Assembly (NCBI GenBank): GCA_029261995.1
Contig: JAJDAF010000008.1
Location: 124,001 to 188,000 of the forward strand
Length of the DNA: 64,000 nucleotides
Direction of reading: 5' to 3'
Origin: Candidatus Zhuqueibacterota bacterium
Lineage (GTDB): Bacteria > Zhuqueibacterota > Zhuqueibacteria > Oceanimicrobiales > Oceanimicrobiaceae
In this document: piece by piece, positions 48,288 through 58,074 of the stretch
Layout of the letters: the number at the start of each line of letters is the position of its first letter
How positions within the stretch are numbered: the stretch's first letter is position 1
Program-made: the position numbers and the translations under genes
Notes under the pieces: generated by a model
What the model saw: only the letters and a program-made list of their open reading frames with translations
The model's database searches: none
Told to the model about the DNA's origin: nothing

Positions 48288-51146
48288 ATGAGGTCTCCGA
48301 AAACAATCAGGACGAGTCTTACATTTGCCGGCGTAATTGCCCTTCATTTTTCATCCCTTGCCTTTGCCCAGACTGGTGGTCCGGGATCGCCGGCCCGCCA
48401 GAGGTTCGACGACCGGGCCGCTTTCTACCTGAATCAAAAGAGCGCCGTCTTTTTTCATGACATGGTCCAGAAGGAGAAAATCCTTCTGCGGATGGTCAGG
48501 AATGTCACTGCCGAGCTGGAAGCGCGCGGCGCCAGGACGCTGCTGAACGATGGAATTCCACTCTCAGAAGTCTACGGTCACAGCGAGGCTCTGATCACCG
48601 GCTACGCCCGGGAGATTACCTCTATCCTTGACTTGCTACAACAGGTAGACCGCCTGGAGGAAACCCTGGATCTCGAGGATGGCCTGGTATTTCTGCAGCC
48701 GTTGTCAGATCTGCGGCAACGGCTCAGGGGGCTATTTGATGATTGGAGTCTGTTCAAAGAGCAGGGCGCCTTCTCCAGGAGCTACGTCGCGTTTCTGGCG
48801 CGGGAGTACGGCCGAGAGCTGAACGAGCTGGTTTCGGTTTACAGGCAACTCGATCTGCTGCGGCTGGACGCCTCCGACTCAGATTTTGTACTCGCCGAAA
48901 TCACGGCACAGAAGGGCCGCATCGATGCCTTGTTCAGCGACCTGGAAAGGACGCAAGGAGACACATTGGTCGATGGACTCGCAATGGAAGTCACACAAAT
49001 CGAACGCGTACTCTCGGAAATTGACCAGATGATTGCGCAAGCCCGCGCCAGGGGAAATAACCAGGAGGGTCAACTGCAGCATCTGCGTTGGCAGTTAACC
49101 AGTACGCTGGATTCCCGGCTGGCGGCCTTGATGTCTGGCGGCGAAGGCGCGCAAGGTTCAGAACTCGCGTTCGAACTTTTTGAAGCTTGGCGCACGCAGC
49201 AGTTTGCAGAGTATGAAGTCAATTTCTTGCGCCACAGCATCATCAAGGAATCCTTGCTGGCTCAGGGCACTCAGAAAGAACAGTCGCGCATGCTCACTCG
49301 AGATCTCAAGGATGCGTTGACCAGCCTGGCTGAGCATTCCTACGAGTTGGCAGCCCGGCAGTTTACCGATGTCCTGAAAGACTACGAACTCTATTTCTTT
49401 GACCTTGACGGCGTCCGCTTTTACCGGGCAGAATGCTACTACGCCCGCAAGCTGTACGATCTGGCCGAGACGGACTATGACGCGGTGCTCAAGCACGCCG
49501 CCGACTCCAGGTATCTGAATGAGACTCTGTTCCGGCTCATGCTGATTGCTGAAAAGCGGGGAGATTTCGCAAAGTTCTATGAGCGTAACCAATTGTTTCT
49601 GGCCCTCGATCTTGACGGCGAAGCAGAACTGAAAGACAAAGTAAACCTGCTGGCAGGCTATGTTTATCTGAAGGACGAGCGCCACGCCGAAGCCGAAGCT
49701 GTTCTGGCGGAGATCTCACTGGAATCACGCTACCATTTAAGTGCCCGATTTCTGACAGCCCAGGTAATGACCACAAGGTCCGACTTTCATGACGCTGTCG
49801 AGGTACTCGAAAGTCTGGTCAGTCGCAAGAACTACCCCTGGACAAAGTCTCATGTGGCTGATTTCCGCAACCAAGCCCTGCTGAAGCTCGGCTACCTGCA
49901 CTACGAAATGTCGGACTTTGAGAAGGCCATCACCTGCTTCAATCGTATTTCACCTGGCTTTGCCCAATATGACCGCGGCCTGCTTGGCTCGGCCTGGTCC
50001 TACCTCAATATGAAGCGATTTGAAGAGGCACTTGCCCTCACCAACATCCTCATGACCGACCATTTTGATTCGGAAACCGATTACGAAGCACTCGTGCTTG
50101 CCGCCACCAGCAAGCGCCACCTGAATCTCGAGGACGGTGCGTTGGAGGACCTGCGTTACGTAACATCTACAAAACGGCTACTCGATATTGGCCGTAAGTT
50201 TGGTGAGGAACGCCGGCTCATCCTGGCAAAGTTGAATGAACTTGAGAGACTGGAGCGGCAGGCGGTGGCATCTCAGCATGTGGATTTGGTGCGCCAGATA
50301 GGTGACCGGCGCGACCGACTCATCAATGTCTTGCATGAATTCAGGTTTGCCAGCGGTGGTGAAGGCCCCCTCATGACCGCATATCTGGCGGAAGGAGATA
50401 CTCTGCTGGATCGCATCGACGATGTCAACGAAGTCATCTCCACGGCAGACGCGGTTGGCGACGAAGTTGCGCTGAGACAAGCGCAGGTACAACGCGAGCA
50501 CTTGCTGGAGACCTTGGACCGTTACCACGATGCTCTGGAGCATCGCAAGCGCATCCTGGTCAAACGGCGACCACTGCCGACCCGGGAGATGGCCCAGGAC
50601 TATCGCCAGTCGGTCGTAGGAGAGATGGGCATTGCCCTAGCCGGCGAACAGGCAGCACTTCGGACGCGTCTGCAGGAGTTGCACGAATTGCGGGCCATGA
50701 CCGAACACGAGAAAGAAAACCTGGATTTACACGTTCTTGGCAACGATCTCACGGCATTGCAGCAGCAGGCCGAACGCCTGCAGACCTGGCTCGCCCATCA
50801 GGATATCCCGGCCAGTGAAAGCAATTTCCAACACTGGGCCAATGTTTCGGGCATGGGCGTCAGTGACATCACCTACAATCGTATGCGCACAAATGACCAT
50901 GAAGTCGAGGCGCTGGCCGACAACACCGAAACCGTCACCCGTGTGATTAGAAAGCGACACCAGGTCCTGGATCGACGCATGGCTGAATATGACGAGCTTA
51001 TCCGCCGGCTCGAGTACGAAATGCAAAGCCGGGAGTATGACCAGTACAAACGAGAGAACGAGGAGTACTTCCGCGACATCTATTTTAATCAGGATGAAAT
51101 TGAAACGGTTGTAGAACCCGAGGTCGAGGCATTGGAGTCGGAGTAA
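48288..51146 (+). CDS. Large periplasmic TPR/coiled-coil protein
   Basis: 952 residues, signal peptide (TSLTFAGVIALHFSSLAFAQ), then long helical coiled-coil segments (about 30-330) and a TPR-like middle (about 340-620: YFFDLDGVRFYRAECYYARK, YDLAETDYDAVLKHA, HVADFRNQALLKLGYLHYEM, ALALTNILMTDHF). A C-terminal coiled coil (about 620-950) ends in an acidic tail. It is not a recognised named protein. It lies first in a block of seven genes with TolQ/TolR-type channel genes, so it probably belongs to an envelope complex. The start ATG 48288 lies nine bases after an AGGTG. Spaced 83 bases from the next TPR gene. Confidence 0.7.
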   Translation: MRSPKTIRTSLTFAGVIALHFSSLAFAQTGGPGSPARQRFDDRAAFYLNQKSAVFFHDMVQKEKILLRMVRNVTAELEARGARTLLNDGIPLSEVYGHSEALITGYAREITSILDLLQQVDRLEETLDLEDGLVFLQPLSDLRQRLRGLFDDWSLFKEQGAFSRSYVAFLAREYGRELNELVSVYRQLDLLRLDASDSDFVLAEITAQKGRIDALFSDLERTQGDTLVDGLAMEVTQIERVLSEIDQMIAQARARGNNQEGQLQHLRWQLTSTLDSRLAALMSGGEGAQGSELAFELFEAWRTQQFAEYEVNFLRHSIIKESLLAQGTQKEQSRMLTRDLKDALTSLAEHSYELAARQFTDVLKDYELYFFDLDGVRFYRAECYYARKLYDLAETDYDAVLKHAADSRYLNETLFRLMLIAEKRGDFAKFYERNQLFLALDLDGEAELKDKVNLLAGYVYLKDERHAEAEAVLAEISLESRYHLSARFLTAQVMTTRSDFHDAVEVLESLVSRKNYPWTKSHVADFRNQALLKLGYLHYEMSDFEKAITCFNRISPGFAQYDRGLLGSAWSYLNMKRFEEALALTNILMTDHFDSETDYEALVLAATSKRHLNLEDGALEDLRYVTSTKRLLDIGRKFGEERRLILAKLNELERLERQAVASQHVDLVRQIGDRRDRLINVLHEFRFASGGEGPLMTAYLAEGDTLLDRIDDVNEVISTADAVGDEVALRQAQVQREHLLETLDRYHDALEHRKRILVKRRPLPTREMAQDYRQSVVGEMGIALAGEQAALRTRLQELHELRAMTEHEKENLDLHVLGNDLTALQQQAERLQTWLAHQDIPASESNFQHWANVSGMGVSDITYNRMRTNDHEVEALADNTETVTRVIRKRHQVLDRRMAEYDELIRRLEYEMQSREYDQYKRENEEYFRDIYFNQDEIETVVEPEVEALESE

Positions 51147-51171
51147 AGACTGCCAAATTGTTGCAGGACAG

Positions 51172-51204
51172 AATCCTGACAGGGTGAGCAACCTTGTCAG
51201 GATT
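51172..51204. repeat. Inverted repeat between the TPR genes
   Basis: AATCCTGACA (51172-51181) and TGTCAGGATT (51195-51204), 10 bp each with a 13-base loop. The core CCTGACAGGG is shared with the palindrome at 27710, so this is one repeat family. It may also attenuate transcription between the genes. Confidence 0.6.
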
Positions 51205-51228
51205 GCACGAAATAACCCAAGAAGGCAC

Positions 51229-54200
51229 ATGAGAAAATTCTCGCTGACAATATCGATATTGAGTTCGCTGGTGTTTGGGCTGGGCGCGGCAGACGCACAG
51301 GATGTGCCGTTGGCCGACACGGTCGCCATTCGAGCCATGGCCGCAGATTCGCTCTTGCTGGATTACTCCCTCGATGAGCTCATGGAGATTCGGGACGAGT
51401 ACCGCCAGGAAACCGAACAACTGCTGGTCGAGAAAGACAACCTGCGGCAGGTCGGCATTCTTGAGATGGAGGCGCTGATCGCCAGTTATCCTGAAAGCCC
51501 GATTCTGTACAAAATTATTGCCCGGCTGGCTGAACTCTACGCAGACCAGGAAGTCCGCGACTTTGGCTGGCGCATGGAAACCTATCTTGAGGAGTCAAGT
51601 GAGTTCGACGAAGGGACGCTGGCCGCGATGCCAGAGGAGCCCAGGCTCGACTTCAGCCGCTCCCTCGATTTGTTTCAGCAGGTGATCGACAACTTTCCAA
51701 CCTGTGACCTGGTCGATGACGCCTACTACCACCTCGGTTTTTTGCTCGATGAGATGGGGGAAAAACAGGAAGCAGCAGTTATCTTTGAATCACTGGAGCG
51801 CACTTACCCCGATAGCCCATTCGTACCTGATGTTCAGATGCGCATCGCCGAATACTTCTTCAATCCGCCCGTGTCTGACATTGAGCGCTCCATTGAATTC
51901 TACGAGAAAGTCATGCAGCACAAAGAGAGTCCGCTGTTCGACGCAGCACTCTACCGCCTGGGCTGGGCCTATTACAAGCTCAGCGACTACCCGCAGGCCA
52001 TCGCTTTTTTCACTGTGCTGGCCGATGATATCGCCCGTGTCAAAAAGCTGGATCCGATGCTCAAACACCACTTCCCGGCGGTCAGAGACGAGGCGGTTGA
52101 GTACATCGGCATCAGCTTCCTCGACTTCGGCGGCGCTCCGGAAGCCGCCAGGTACTTCGAGAAGATCGGTGGCAGGGACTATGGCTACCATGTGTTCAAG
52201 AAGATTGGCGACTCCTACATGGATGTCAAGGAAGAGTACGAGATTGCCGTGCAGTCTTACGAATTCCTGCTGGCCATGTATCCGCACACGCCGGATGCGC
52301 CCTACATCCAGAACAAGATCACTCTGGCGTACCGTCGCCTTGAGAATGACAAGATGGCTTATGCCAGTCGCAAACAGCTCTTCCGCAAATTTAAGAAAGG
52401 CGGCGAGTGGTGGCAGCAGGTGTCACTAGCCGAGTGCAAGGCCGCGGAGGATCTGACGGAAAAAGCCATGCGGGAGAACATCGACTATCTGCTCAAAGAG
52501 GCCGCGGAGGAGGGCGATTCTACGCTCTACCAGGATGCCATCGAAGACAGCCGTGAATATCTCGCTGCATTCCCCGTCGATACAAGCGCGGCCCGCATTC
52601 ATTGGAACTTGGCCCTAGTACTCGACACAAAACTCGCCGCGCATGAGAATGCATTTGAGGAATACGTCAACATCAGCAATCTCTATCTGCATTCGCGTTT
52701 TCGCAAGCAGGCCGCCGAAAATGCCATCGCGCTCGCCGATGAGAAGGTTCGTGGCGACAGTTCGGCAGCCACGGAAGTGGTAGCGCTCAAGCCTGAAAGC
52801 AGCCAGATAAGCGCCTTCCTGACCAACCGGTTGCAGAACCAGGCGCCGCGGGATCTGAGCGATTACGATAAGCGGCTGGTATTTGCGCTCGATAACTACA
52901 TCCAGAATTTCCCGCATGAGCCGGAGACAGAGAAAATTCTTGCCAAAGTCGGTGGCCTCTACTACGAGAAACGCCGCTTCAAAGAGACCATCAAGTATTT
53001 CAAGACCTTGGCCAAACATTTTCCAGAATCAGAGGATCTGAATTACGCCCGCTTCATCACCATGGAGAGTTACTTTGGCAAAGGCGACTTTCGCAGCACT
53101 GAGTTGCTGGCAAAGCGAATCCGAGAAAAGAGCCCAGTCTATGGCGGCCGCGCAAACACCCGGCTTTCTGAAGCGATTTTTCTGCAGGCGCAAACGGCCG
53201 CCGATTCATCGGAACACAGCCTGGCCGCCAATGAGTTCCTGCGGCTGGTGGCAGAGACACCAGACAGCAGAATTGCTGACCGCGCTCTCTACAACGCAGG
53301 TCAGCAATTCGACAAGATACCAGACCACGAAAACTCAATCCAGACGTATTCCCGTTTGACGCAGGACTTCCCCCAATCGGAGTTTTTCCTGCCGTCTCTC
53401 AACAACCTGGCTTTCGAGTACCGCGAAATCGAAGACTTCCAGAACGCAGGCGCCACCTATCATCGTCTGGCGCGGGCCGACAGCAATGCCGCCAGTGCCC
53501 AGGTTGCTTTGTACAACGCCAGCGTTTCGTTGGTACAGGCAGAAGCCTGGCAGGATGTGATCCAGGTCAATGCCGAGTTTTCGAACACCTATCCTGAGGC
53601 CGATGAGGCGGATGATTTGTTGTTTGACAACGCGGGCTATTTTCTGAAGTTGGACAGCCTGGACGCAGCCAACAATATCTATGCAAGCTTCACTGAGAAA
53701 TACCCGGATTCGCCGAGGGTGATCGAAGCATACCTGCGGCGAGGCGAGTACTTTCGAGACGCCGGAGAAACGGTGCAAGCCCGAACGCAGTTTGCAGCGG
53801 CGATCCAGAAATACGACGATTTCCAGTCCCGAGGCCTCGACCCGGATGAGTTTCTGGTGGCCGAAGCGCTGTTCCAGTTAGCCGAGATCAAGTTCGTTGA
53901 GTTTGCGACGATCAAGTTCGAACTGCCGAGCGCTCGCGCCGAACTTAGCAAAAAGGAAAAGAAACGCCTGCTTTTGGAGTTGGTCGATGACTACAGCCGG
54001 GTTGCCGGCTACGGCACACTCAGGCTTTACGCGGCGACCTTCAAGATTGGCCAGGCATATGAGGAGTTCGCCAGGACATGGGCGACCCAGGAGATAGGCG
54101 AACAGGGTGCGGAGCGTCGTATCGTCGCACGGACCCAGATCAACCAAACCGCGAGCGGGCTGTTCGAGAAGGCGGTCACGGCCTTTGCGGATGGCGCCAC

Positions 54201-55752
54201 GGCCTTACAGAAATTTGCGGACAAAAATCTCGAAGTAGCGCAGCAGGATTCTGCTGACGAACGCTCCGAGAAAGTGGCCGTCGCCGATTCCAGTGCAACT
54301 GTTGCCGAAACCTGGATTGCCAACTGCCAGAATAAAACCTCGGAGAATCTGTTTGCGATTGCGGAGTTGAAAAATGCCTCGCTGCTGGAATTGCTGTCTG
54401 CACCCATTCCGGCAGGTATGAGTTCTATCGAAACTCTGGTGTATCGCAGCCAGGTGTTGCACAACGCGGTGGAGCCGCTGGCAAAAGAAGTGGCCACCGT
54501 CCATCTCCGCAATCTTGAAGAAAGCAAGAGCCTGGGCATCGAGAATGGCTGGGTGGATTCATCGCGCACCACTCTCATTCTCACCAGTGGACTGGTGCCG
54601 ATCGAAACCCAGAAACTCAGTCTTGCGGCGTTGTCGCTGTACGAGCAGTTGGTGCCGTCATTCGAAACGCTTACCGAGAAAGATGACGAGGCTGCGGTGG
54701 ATATCGGCGAGCAACTGGGAACGTTGGTCGAATTCAGTACGCAACAGGCTCAGTTTGCAGCGAACGCCGCCAACGAGCACCTGGGGCAGACTCAAGCTGT
54801 CGGCGCGGATTCCGCGTTTATCGTTGCCAACGAATCGGCCCACATGCAGTTTGTTTTCGATTTCTCCACCAGGACAGACTCACTTGCGAGGTACGCCGAC
54901 ACTCAGCGTGGGCGCTACGAGACTCTGTTTCAGCAGACAGAGCAGGTGGGCTATGAGGACGCAACCTACACTTTTGATGACCTGTTTTTCGCTCTGAACG
55001 ACGGTTCTCATGACATGCTGCGCCTGGCCTTTGATGCCAGTCAGGAGTTGTTGGAGCCCGCCGGCTGGAATCAGAAGATTGGCATGGCCCTGATTAAGAA
55101 AGATCCGGACGAGTACGGCAAGCGGTTTGGGCTGGAATTTGCCGAAGAAGCCGTGCCGACCTCCCGACAGTGGCTGGCAAGTGCTGAAAAAACAGACCAG
55201 TGGATGAAAGCCGAGTCAAATATGCAAGGTTGGACCCAAGCGGATTCGATTGGCGACGCAACCCATTTGAGCGAAGGCGTAGCCGGGTTGATCTGGATCG
55301 CCAACGAGGTCGTGAGCGAAATACAGCGATCAGAGACGGTTGCGGAGACAGATTCAGTCGTCACCGGCAAAGAAAACTCAGTTTTGGCTCAAGCCGACAC
55401 CATTTACTTCCGAAAATCATTCGAACTCGACGGCCTGCCGGTTTCCGGTTCGGTGGAGCTTTACCCGAATGCTGGGTTCGAACTCTACCTGAACGGTGAA
55501 AAAATCGCCGCGCAACCAACTGGCGACCCAGACTCCGGCCCGATGACAGTTGACCTGACCCACTCGCTGCGCCAGGGCAACAATGTTTTGGCGATTGCGA
55601 TCATTGGCGCAAAGGCGAATTCAGGGTTGGAGTCTTTGCTGAAAGTCAAAAGTGTCGCTAACTGGACTGCTTTGCAGGAAGGGGGTCTAATCTTCACGGA
55701 CAAGGCCGGCGAGCTGGATAAGAAAAGTGACGTTGAAACGCTGTCTGAATAG
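51229..55752 (+). CDS. Very large TPR protein of the envelope complex
   Basis: 1507 residues. Signal peptide (FSLTISILSSLVFGLGAADA), then about twenty or more TPR and TPR-like repeats: DLVDDAYYHLGFLLDEMGEK, SPLFDAALYRLGWAYYKLSD, EPETEKILAKVGGLYYEKRR, SRIADRALYNAGQQFDKIPD, SFTEKYPDSPRVIEAYLRRG. The C-terminal 100 residues form a beta-sandwich (SGSVELYPNAGFELYLNGEK, LRQGNNVLAIAIIG), perhaps a partner-binding domain. In myxobacteria, TPR proteins such as AglT accompany the AglRQS channel, and this layout is alike. Start ATG 51229 has AAGAAGG three bases away; the frame is open upstream without a site. It is followed after 20 bases by the small periplasmic gene. Confidence 0.75.
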   Translation: MRKFSLTISILSSLVFGLGAADAQDVPLADTVAIRAMAADSLLLDYSLDELMEIRDEYRQETEQLLVEKDNLRQVGILEMEALIASYPESPILYKIIARLAELYADQEVRDFGWRMETYLEESSEFDEGTLAAMPEEPRLDFSRSLDLFQQVIDNFPTCDLVDDAYYHLGFLLDEMGEKQEAAVIFESLERTYPDSPFVPDVQMRIAEYFFNPPVSDIERSIEFYEKVMQHKESPLFDAALYRLGWAYYKLSDYPQAIAFFTVLADDIARVKKLDPMLKHHFPAVRDEAVEYIGISFLDFGGAPEAARYFEKIGGRDYGYHVFKKIGDSYMDVKEEYEIAVQSYEFLLAMYPHTPDAPYIQNKITLAYRRLENDKMAYASRKQLFRKFKKGGEWWQQVSLAECKAAEDLTEKAMRENIDYLLKEAAEEGDSTLYQDAIEDSREYLAAFPVDTSAARIHWNLALVLDTKLAAHENAFEEYVNISNLYLHSRFRKQAAENAIALADEKVRGDSSAATEVVALKPESSQISAFLTNRLQNQAPRDLSDYDKRLVFALDNYIQNFPHEPETEKILAKVGGLYYEKRRFKETIKYFKTLAKHFPESEDLNYARFITMESYFGKGDFRSTELLAKRIREKSPVYGGRANTRLSEAIFLQAQTAADSSEHSLAANEFLRLVAETPDSRIADRALYNAGQQFDKIPDHENSIQTYSRLTQDFPQSEFFLPSLNNLAFEYREIEDFQNAGATYHRLARADSNAASAQVALYNASVSLVQAEAWQDVIQVNAEFSNTYPEADEADDLLFDNAGYFLKLDSLDAANNIYASFTEKYPDSPRVIEAYLRRGEYFRDAGETVQARTQFAAAIQKYDDFQSRGLDPDEFLVAEALFQLAEIKFVEFATIKFELPSARAELSKKEKKRLLLELVDDYSRVAGYGTLRLYAATFKIGQAYEEFARTWATQEIGEQGAERRIVARTQINQTASGLFEKAVTAFADGATALQKFADKNLEVAQQDSADERSEKVAVADSSATVAETWIANCQNKTSENLFAIAELKNASLLELLSAPIPAGMSSIETLVYRSQVLHNAVEPLAKEVATVHLRNLEESKSLGIENGWVDSSRTTLILTSGLVPIETQKLSLAALSLYEQLVPSFETLTEKDDEAAVDIGEQLGTLVEFSTQQAQFAANAANEHLGQTQAVGADSAFIVANESAHMQFVFDFSTRTDSLARYADTQRGRYETLFQQTEQVGYEDATYTFDDLFFALNDGSHDMLRLAFDASQELLEPAGWNQKIGMALIKKDPDEYGKRFGLEFAEEAVPTSRQWLASAEKTDQWMKAESNMQGWTQADSIGDATHLSEGVAGLIWIANEVVSEIQRSETVAETDSVVTGKENSVLAQADTIYFRKSFELDGLPVSGSVELYPNAGFELYLNGEKIAAQPTGDPDSGPMTVDLTHSLRQGNNVLAIAIIGAKANSGLESLLKVKSVANWTALQEGGLIFTDKAGELDKKSDVETLSE

Positions 55753-55772
55753 AGCTTTGAGGAGAAGTTAGC

Positions 55773-56132
55773 ATGCAATTATGGATAAGCATCGTCGTGT
55801 TTCTGCTTGCTGTTGGTTGGTATGGCAGTGCGTCGGCTCAGGACAAGAAGACCGCGACCGAAAGTGATTCTACATCCTCGCGCGTCTCAGGAGAGTTGAT
55901 TCTTGATGAAATTCAGATTGAAGGCGTAGTTGAAAAACCGAACGTGACCATCCTGCGTAATCGCCTGTCATCTGATTTTGGAGCAGTAGAGTTTGAGCAG
56001 CGGACCTTTGACCGGGAACTTCGCGCCCTGCCTGACAAACGTTCCTTGTTTGACGAGGAGTTTGAATCGGTCAAGAAGGTCAACAATTTGAAGAAAGTGC
56101 TGGAAGAAGTGTTGAAGAGAATGGCCGATTAG
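55773..56132 (+). CDS. Small periplasmic protein of the Tol/Agl-like block
   Basis: 119 residues with signal peptide (LWISIVVFLLAVGWYGSASA). The mature part has GELILDEIQIEGVVEKPNV, then a helix pair (RNRLSSDFGAVEFEQRTFDR and LFDEEFESVKKVNNLKKVLE). It is reminiscent of small accessory proteins found just before TolQ-type genes in myxobacterial Glt/Agl loci, with DEI-I-G motifs that resemble AgmX/TonB-partner segments. No enzyme motif. GAGGAG precedes ATG 55773 by ten bases. The next gene starts 72 bases later. Confidence 0.7.
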   Translation: MQLWISIVVFLLAVGWYGSASAQDKKTATESDSTSSRVSGELILDEIQIEGVVEKPNVTILRNRLSSDFGAVEFEQRTFDRELRALPDKRSLFDEEFESVKKVNNLKKVLEEVLKRMAD

Positions 56133-56204
56133 CAGGAATGGCGGAGAGACGCAAGAGATGATAGCACGAATGGGAAAACAGATCAACGAATAAGGAGTGC
56201 AACC

Positions 56205-56861
56205 ATGTTAGAGATTTTCGAATACTTTCGTCCGAGCGCATCGGGTTGGATTTTCATGTGGGCATTGTTGGCAGCCGCAGCTTTCATGGTTGCCGTTGCC
56301 CTGGAAAGAACTTACTACATCTGGGTGAGGTCGAACATCAATTCGGGCAGGTTTATGGCAGAGATTAGAGCTCTGGTCAAGGCAAAAAAGTACAAGGAAG
56401 CCGTTGCGGTGTGTGACTCCGCCAAAGACAAAGCCCTGCCGCACGTGATTAGATCCGGGTTGAAGAGTGTGGTTGGCAGCAACTCGAAGAATATCGATTT
56501 TCGGGCCATCCAGAACTCTGTCGATGAGGGGACCCTCGAGGTGATTCCGAAACTGCAGCAGCGTACGGGGTTCCTGGCGATGGTGGGCAATGTTGCCACT
56601 CTAATCGGGCTAATGGGAACCATCTACGGTCTGATTCTGGCATTCAACGCCGTTTCTGAAGCCGGCTATGACGCCGCCCAGAAGTCTGCTTTTCTGGCTG
56701 CCGGTATTTCGACTGCCATGAACACCACTTTGTTGGGCCTGGCAATCGCGGTGCCTGCGATTACAATCTACACATTCATCCACAACAAGACCGTCAGAAT
56801 CATCGATGAGATCGACGAACACACAGTCAAGCTGATCAATCTGCTAACAGGGAATCAGTAG
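56205..56861 (+). CDS. MotA/TolQ/ExbB proton channel subunit
   Basis: 218-residue inner-membrane protein. Three helices are visible: helix 1 near residues 15-36 (WIFMWALLAAAAFMVAVALE), helix 2 near 123-145 (TGFLAMVGNVATLIGLMGTI) and helix 3 near 158-190 (AGISTAMNTTLLGLAIAVPA). The family hallmarks are GNVATLIGLMGTIYGLILAF with Thr and the Thr-rich helix 3. It forms the stator-like channel with ExbD/TolR subunits and uses the proton gradient. The good site AAGGAG lies eight bases before ATG. Four bases separate it from the ExbD paralogue, confirming an operon. Confidence 0.93.
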   Translation: MLEIFEYFRPSASGWIFMWALLAAAAFMVAVALERTYYIWVRSNINSGRFMAEIRALVKAKKYKEAVAVCDSAKDKALPHVIRSGLKSVVGSNSKNIDFRAIQNSVDEGTLEVIPKLQQRTGFLAMVGNVATLIGLMGTIYGLILAFNAVSEAGYDAAQKSAFLAAGISTAMNTTLLGLAIAVPAITIYTFIHNKTVRIIDEIDEHTVKLINLLTGNQ

Positions 56862-56865
56862 AACC

Positions 56866-57399
56866 ATGGCGTACAGACCTTCACGACGGACGCATAACAC
56901 GCCGGCGGATGCGGAACCGAACATGACGCCGATCATGAATCTCATGGTCGTGCTCATCCCGCTTCTGTTGACCTCGGTGCAGTTGATAAAAATCAGTATA
57001 ATAGAGCTGAATCTGCCGCCAGCAGCGGCGGCTGATGCGGCAATGGCCAAACAGTCAAAGAAAGACAGAGTCAAGAAACTCGATTTGGCGGTTATCATCA
57101 CTGACAAGGGGTTCTACTTGTCCAGTTCGTCCGCCATATTGAAGGCCAGGAAAGGTAAACCAAGTATTCCGCTCAAGGACGGGCAGTATAATTACGAACT
57201 GCTGGCAGAGAAACTCTTTGCCATCAAAGAAAAGGCCTCAGGCCGTTTTCAGGACACGGAGTCCATTACGATTCAGGCTGAGCCTAGCATTGACTACCAG
57301 ACGCTGGTGAGCACCATGGATGCGGCACGCTCAATCAAGCGCGACGGCCGGGAGTTGGCACTCTTCCCGAAGGCGTCCATCAGTGCGCTGGTGTTGTAA
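56866..57399 (+). CDS. ExbD/TolR paralogue lacking the conserved Asp
   Basis: 177 residues with one N-terminal helix and a periplasmic domain. The transmembrane segment reads NMTPIMNLMVVLIPLLLTSV; the invariant Asp of ExbD/TolR helices (PxxDVM) is replaced by Asn25. The periplasmic part (LDLAVIITDKGFYLSSSSAI, SITIQAEPSIDYQTLVSTMD) keeps the fold. The partner paralogue at 57540 keeps the Asp, so the two may form a heteromeric subunit pair as AglQ/AglS in myxobacteria do. It may be a structural rather than proton-carrying subunit (inference). Start ATG 56866; 140 bases follow before the next gene. Confidence 0.85.
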   Translation: MAYRPSRRTHNTPADAEPNMTPIMNLMVVLIPLLLTSVQLIKISIIELNLPPAAAADAAMAKQSKKDRVKKLDLAVIITDKGFYLSSSSAILKARKGKPSIPLKDGQYNYELLAEKLFAIKEKASGRFQDTESITIQAEPSIDYQTLVSTMDAARSIKRDGRELALFPKASISALVL

Positions 57400-57539
57400 A
57401 AGCGAACGTTTGCTGGCCGAAAAGCGACTGTCGTTGCGGGTCTTGCATCGCTCATCGAGCAGAGCAGTTTCTGTCTGTCCGTCGAGTTGCAGCCACAGCC
57501 ACTTAACTGAGCAAGCAGATTCGGAATACAGAGGTTACT

Positions 57540-58031
57540 ATGGCTTACATACCGTCCAGACGGAAGCGAAACAACACGTTCGCAGGGACCGCGAAACTGA
57601 ACTTGACGTCCATGATGGACATGTTTACGATCATCCTGGTATTCTTGCTGAAGACTTACACGACGGAAGGTGCGCTGATTCAGCCGTCCGACTCTCTGGC
57701 GCTGCCGAAGTCTACCATTCAAACGCAGCCGGAAGTCGCACTGGACTTGGTAGTGTCACGGGATGTGGTGATGGTTAACGACAGAGTGGTCATTGATATG
57801 GACCAGGTCAAGAAGCAACAAGGATTTGTGATTGCCCCGTTGAAGACGGAACTGCAGCGTCATGCGGATAAGGCAAAAAACATGGAGCAGGAGTTCGGCA
57901 CGCCGTTTTCTGGCAAAGTCGTCATCCAGGGCGACAAGAGTATTCCGTACCGCGATCTGGTGAAAGTGATGGCAACTTGCGGTGCAGCAGACTACCCCAA
58001 TATGCGACTCGTTGTCTACCGTAGCGAGTAA
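57540..58031 (+). CDS. ExbD/TolR subunit with proton-path Asp
   Basis: 163 residues, MAYIPSRRKRNNTFAGTAKL then LTSMMDMFTIILVFLLKTY, the single transmembrane helix with Asp27 at the position of the proton-binding residue of ExbD/TolR/MotB-type subunits. The periplasmic domain (DLVVSRDVVMVNDRVVIDMD, KVVIQGDKSIPYRDLVKVMA) matches the family. N-terminus is similar to its neighbour (MAYxPSRR), so both paralogues arose by duplication. Start ATG has ribosome site GAGG seven bases upstream. Together with the TolQ-like subunit it should form the working proton channel. Confidence 0.92.
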   Translation: MAYIPSRRKRNNTFAGTAKLNLTSMMDMFTIILVFLLKTYTTEGALIQPSDSLALPKSTIQTQPEVALDLVVSRDVVMVNDRVVIDMDQVKKQQGFVIAPLKTELQRHADKAKNMEQEFGTPFSGKVVIQGDKSIPYRDLVKVMATCGAADYPNMRLVVYRSE

Positions 58032-58074
58032 AAAACATGGATGTTAAAACAAAACTTGAGGAAAGGTAGAGAGC

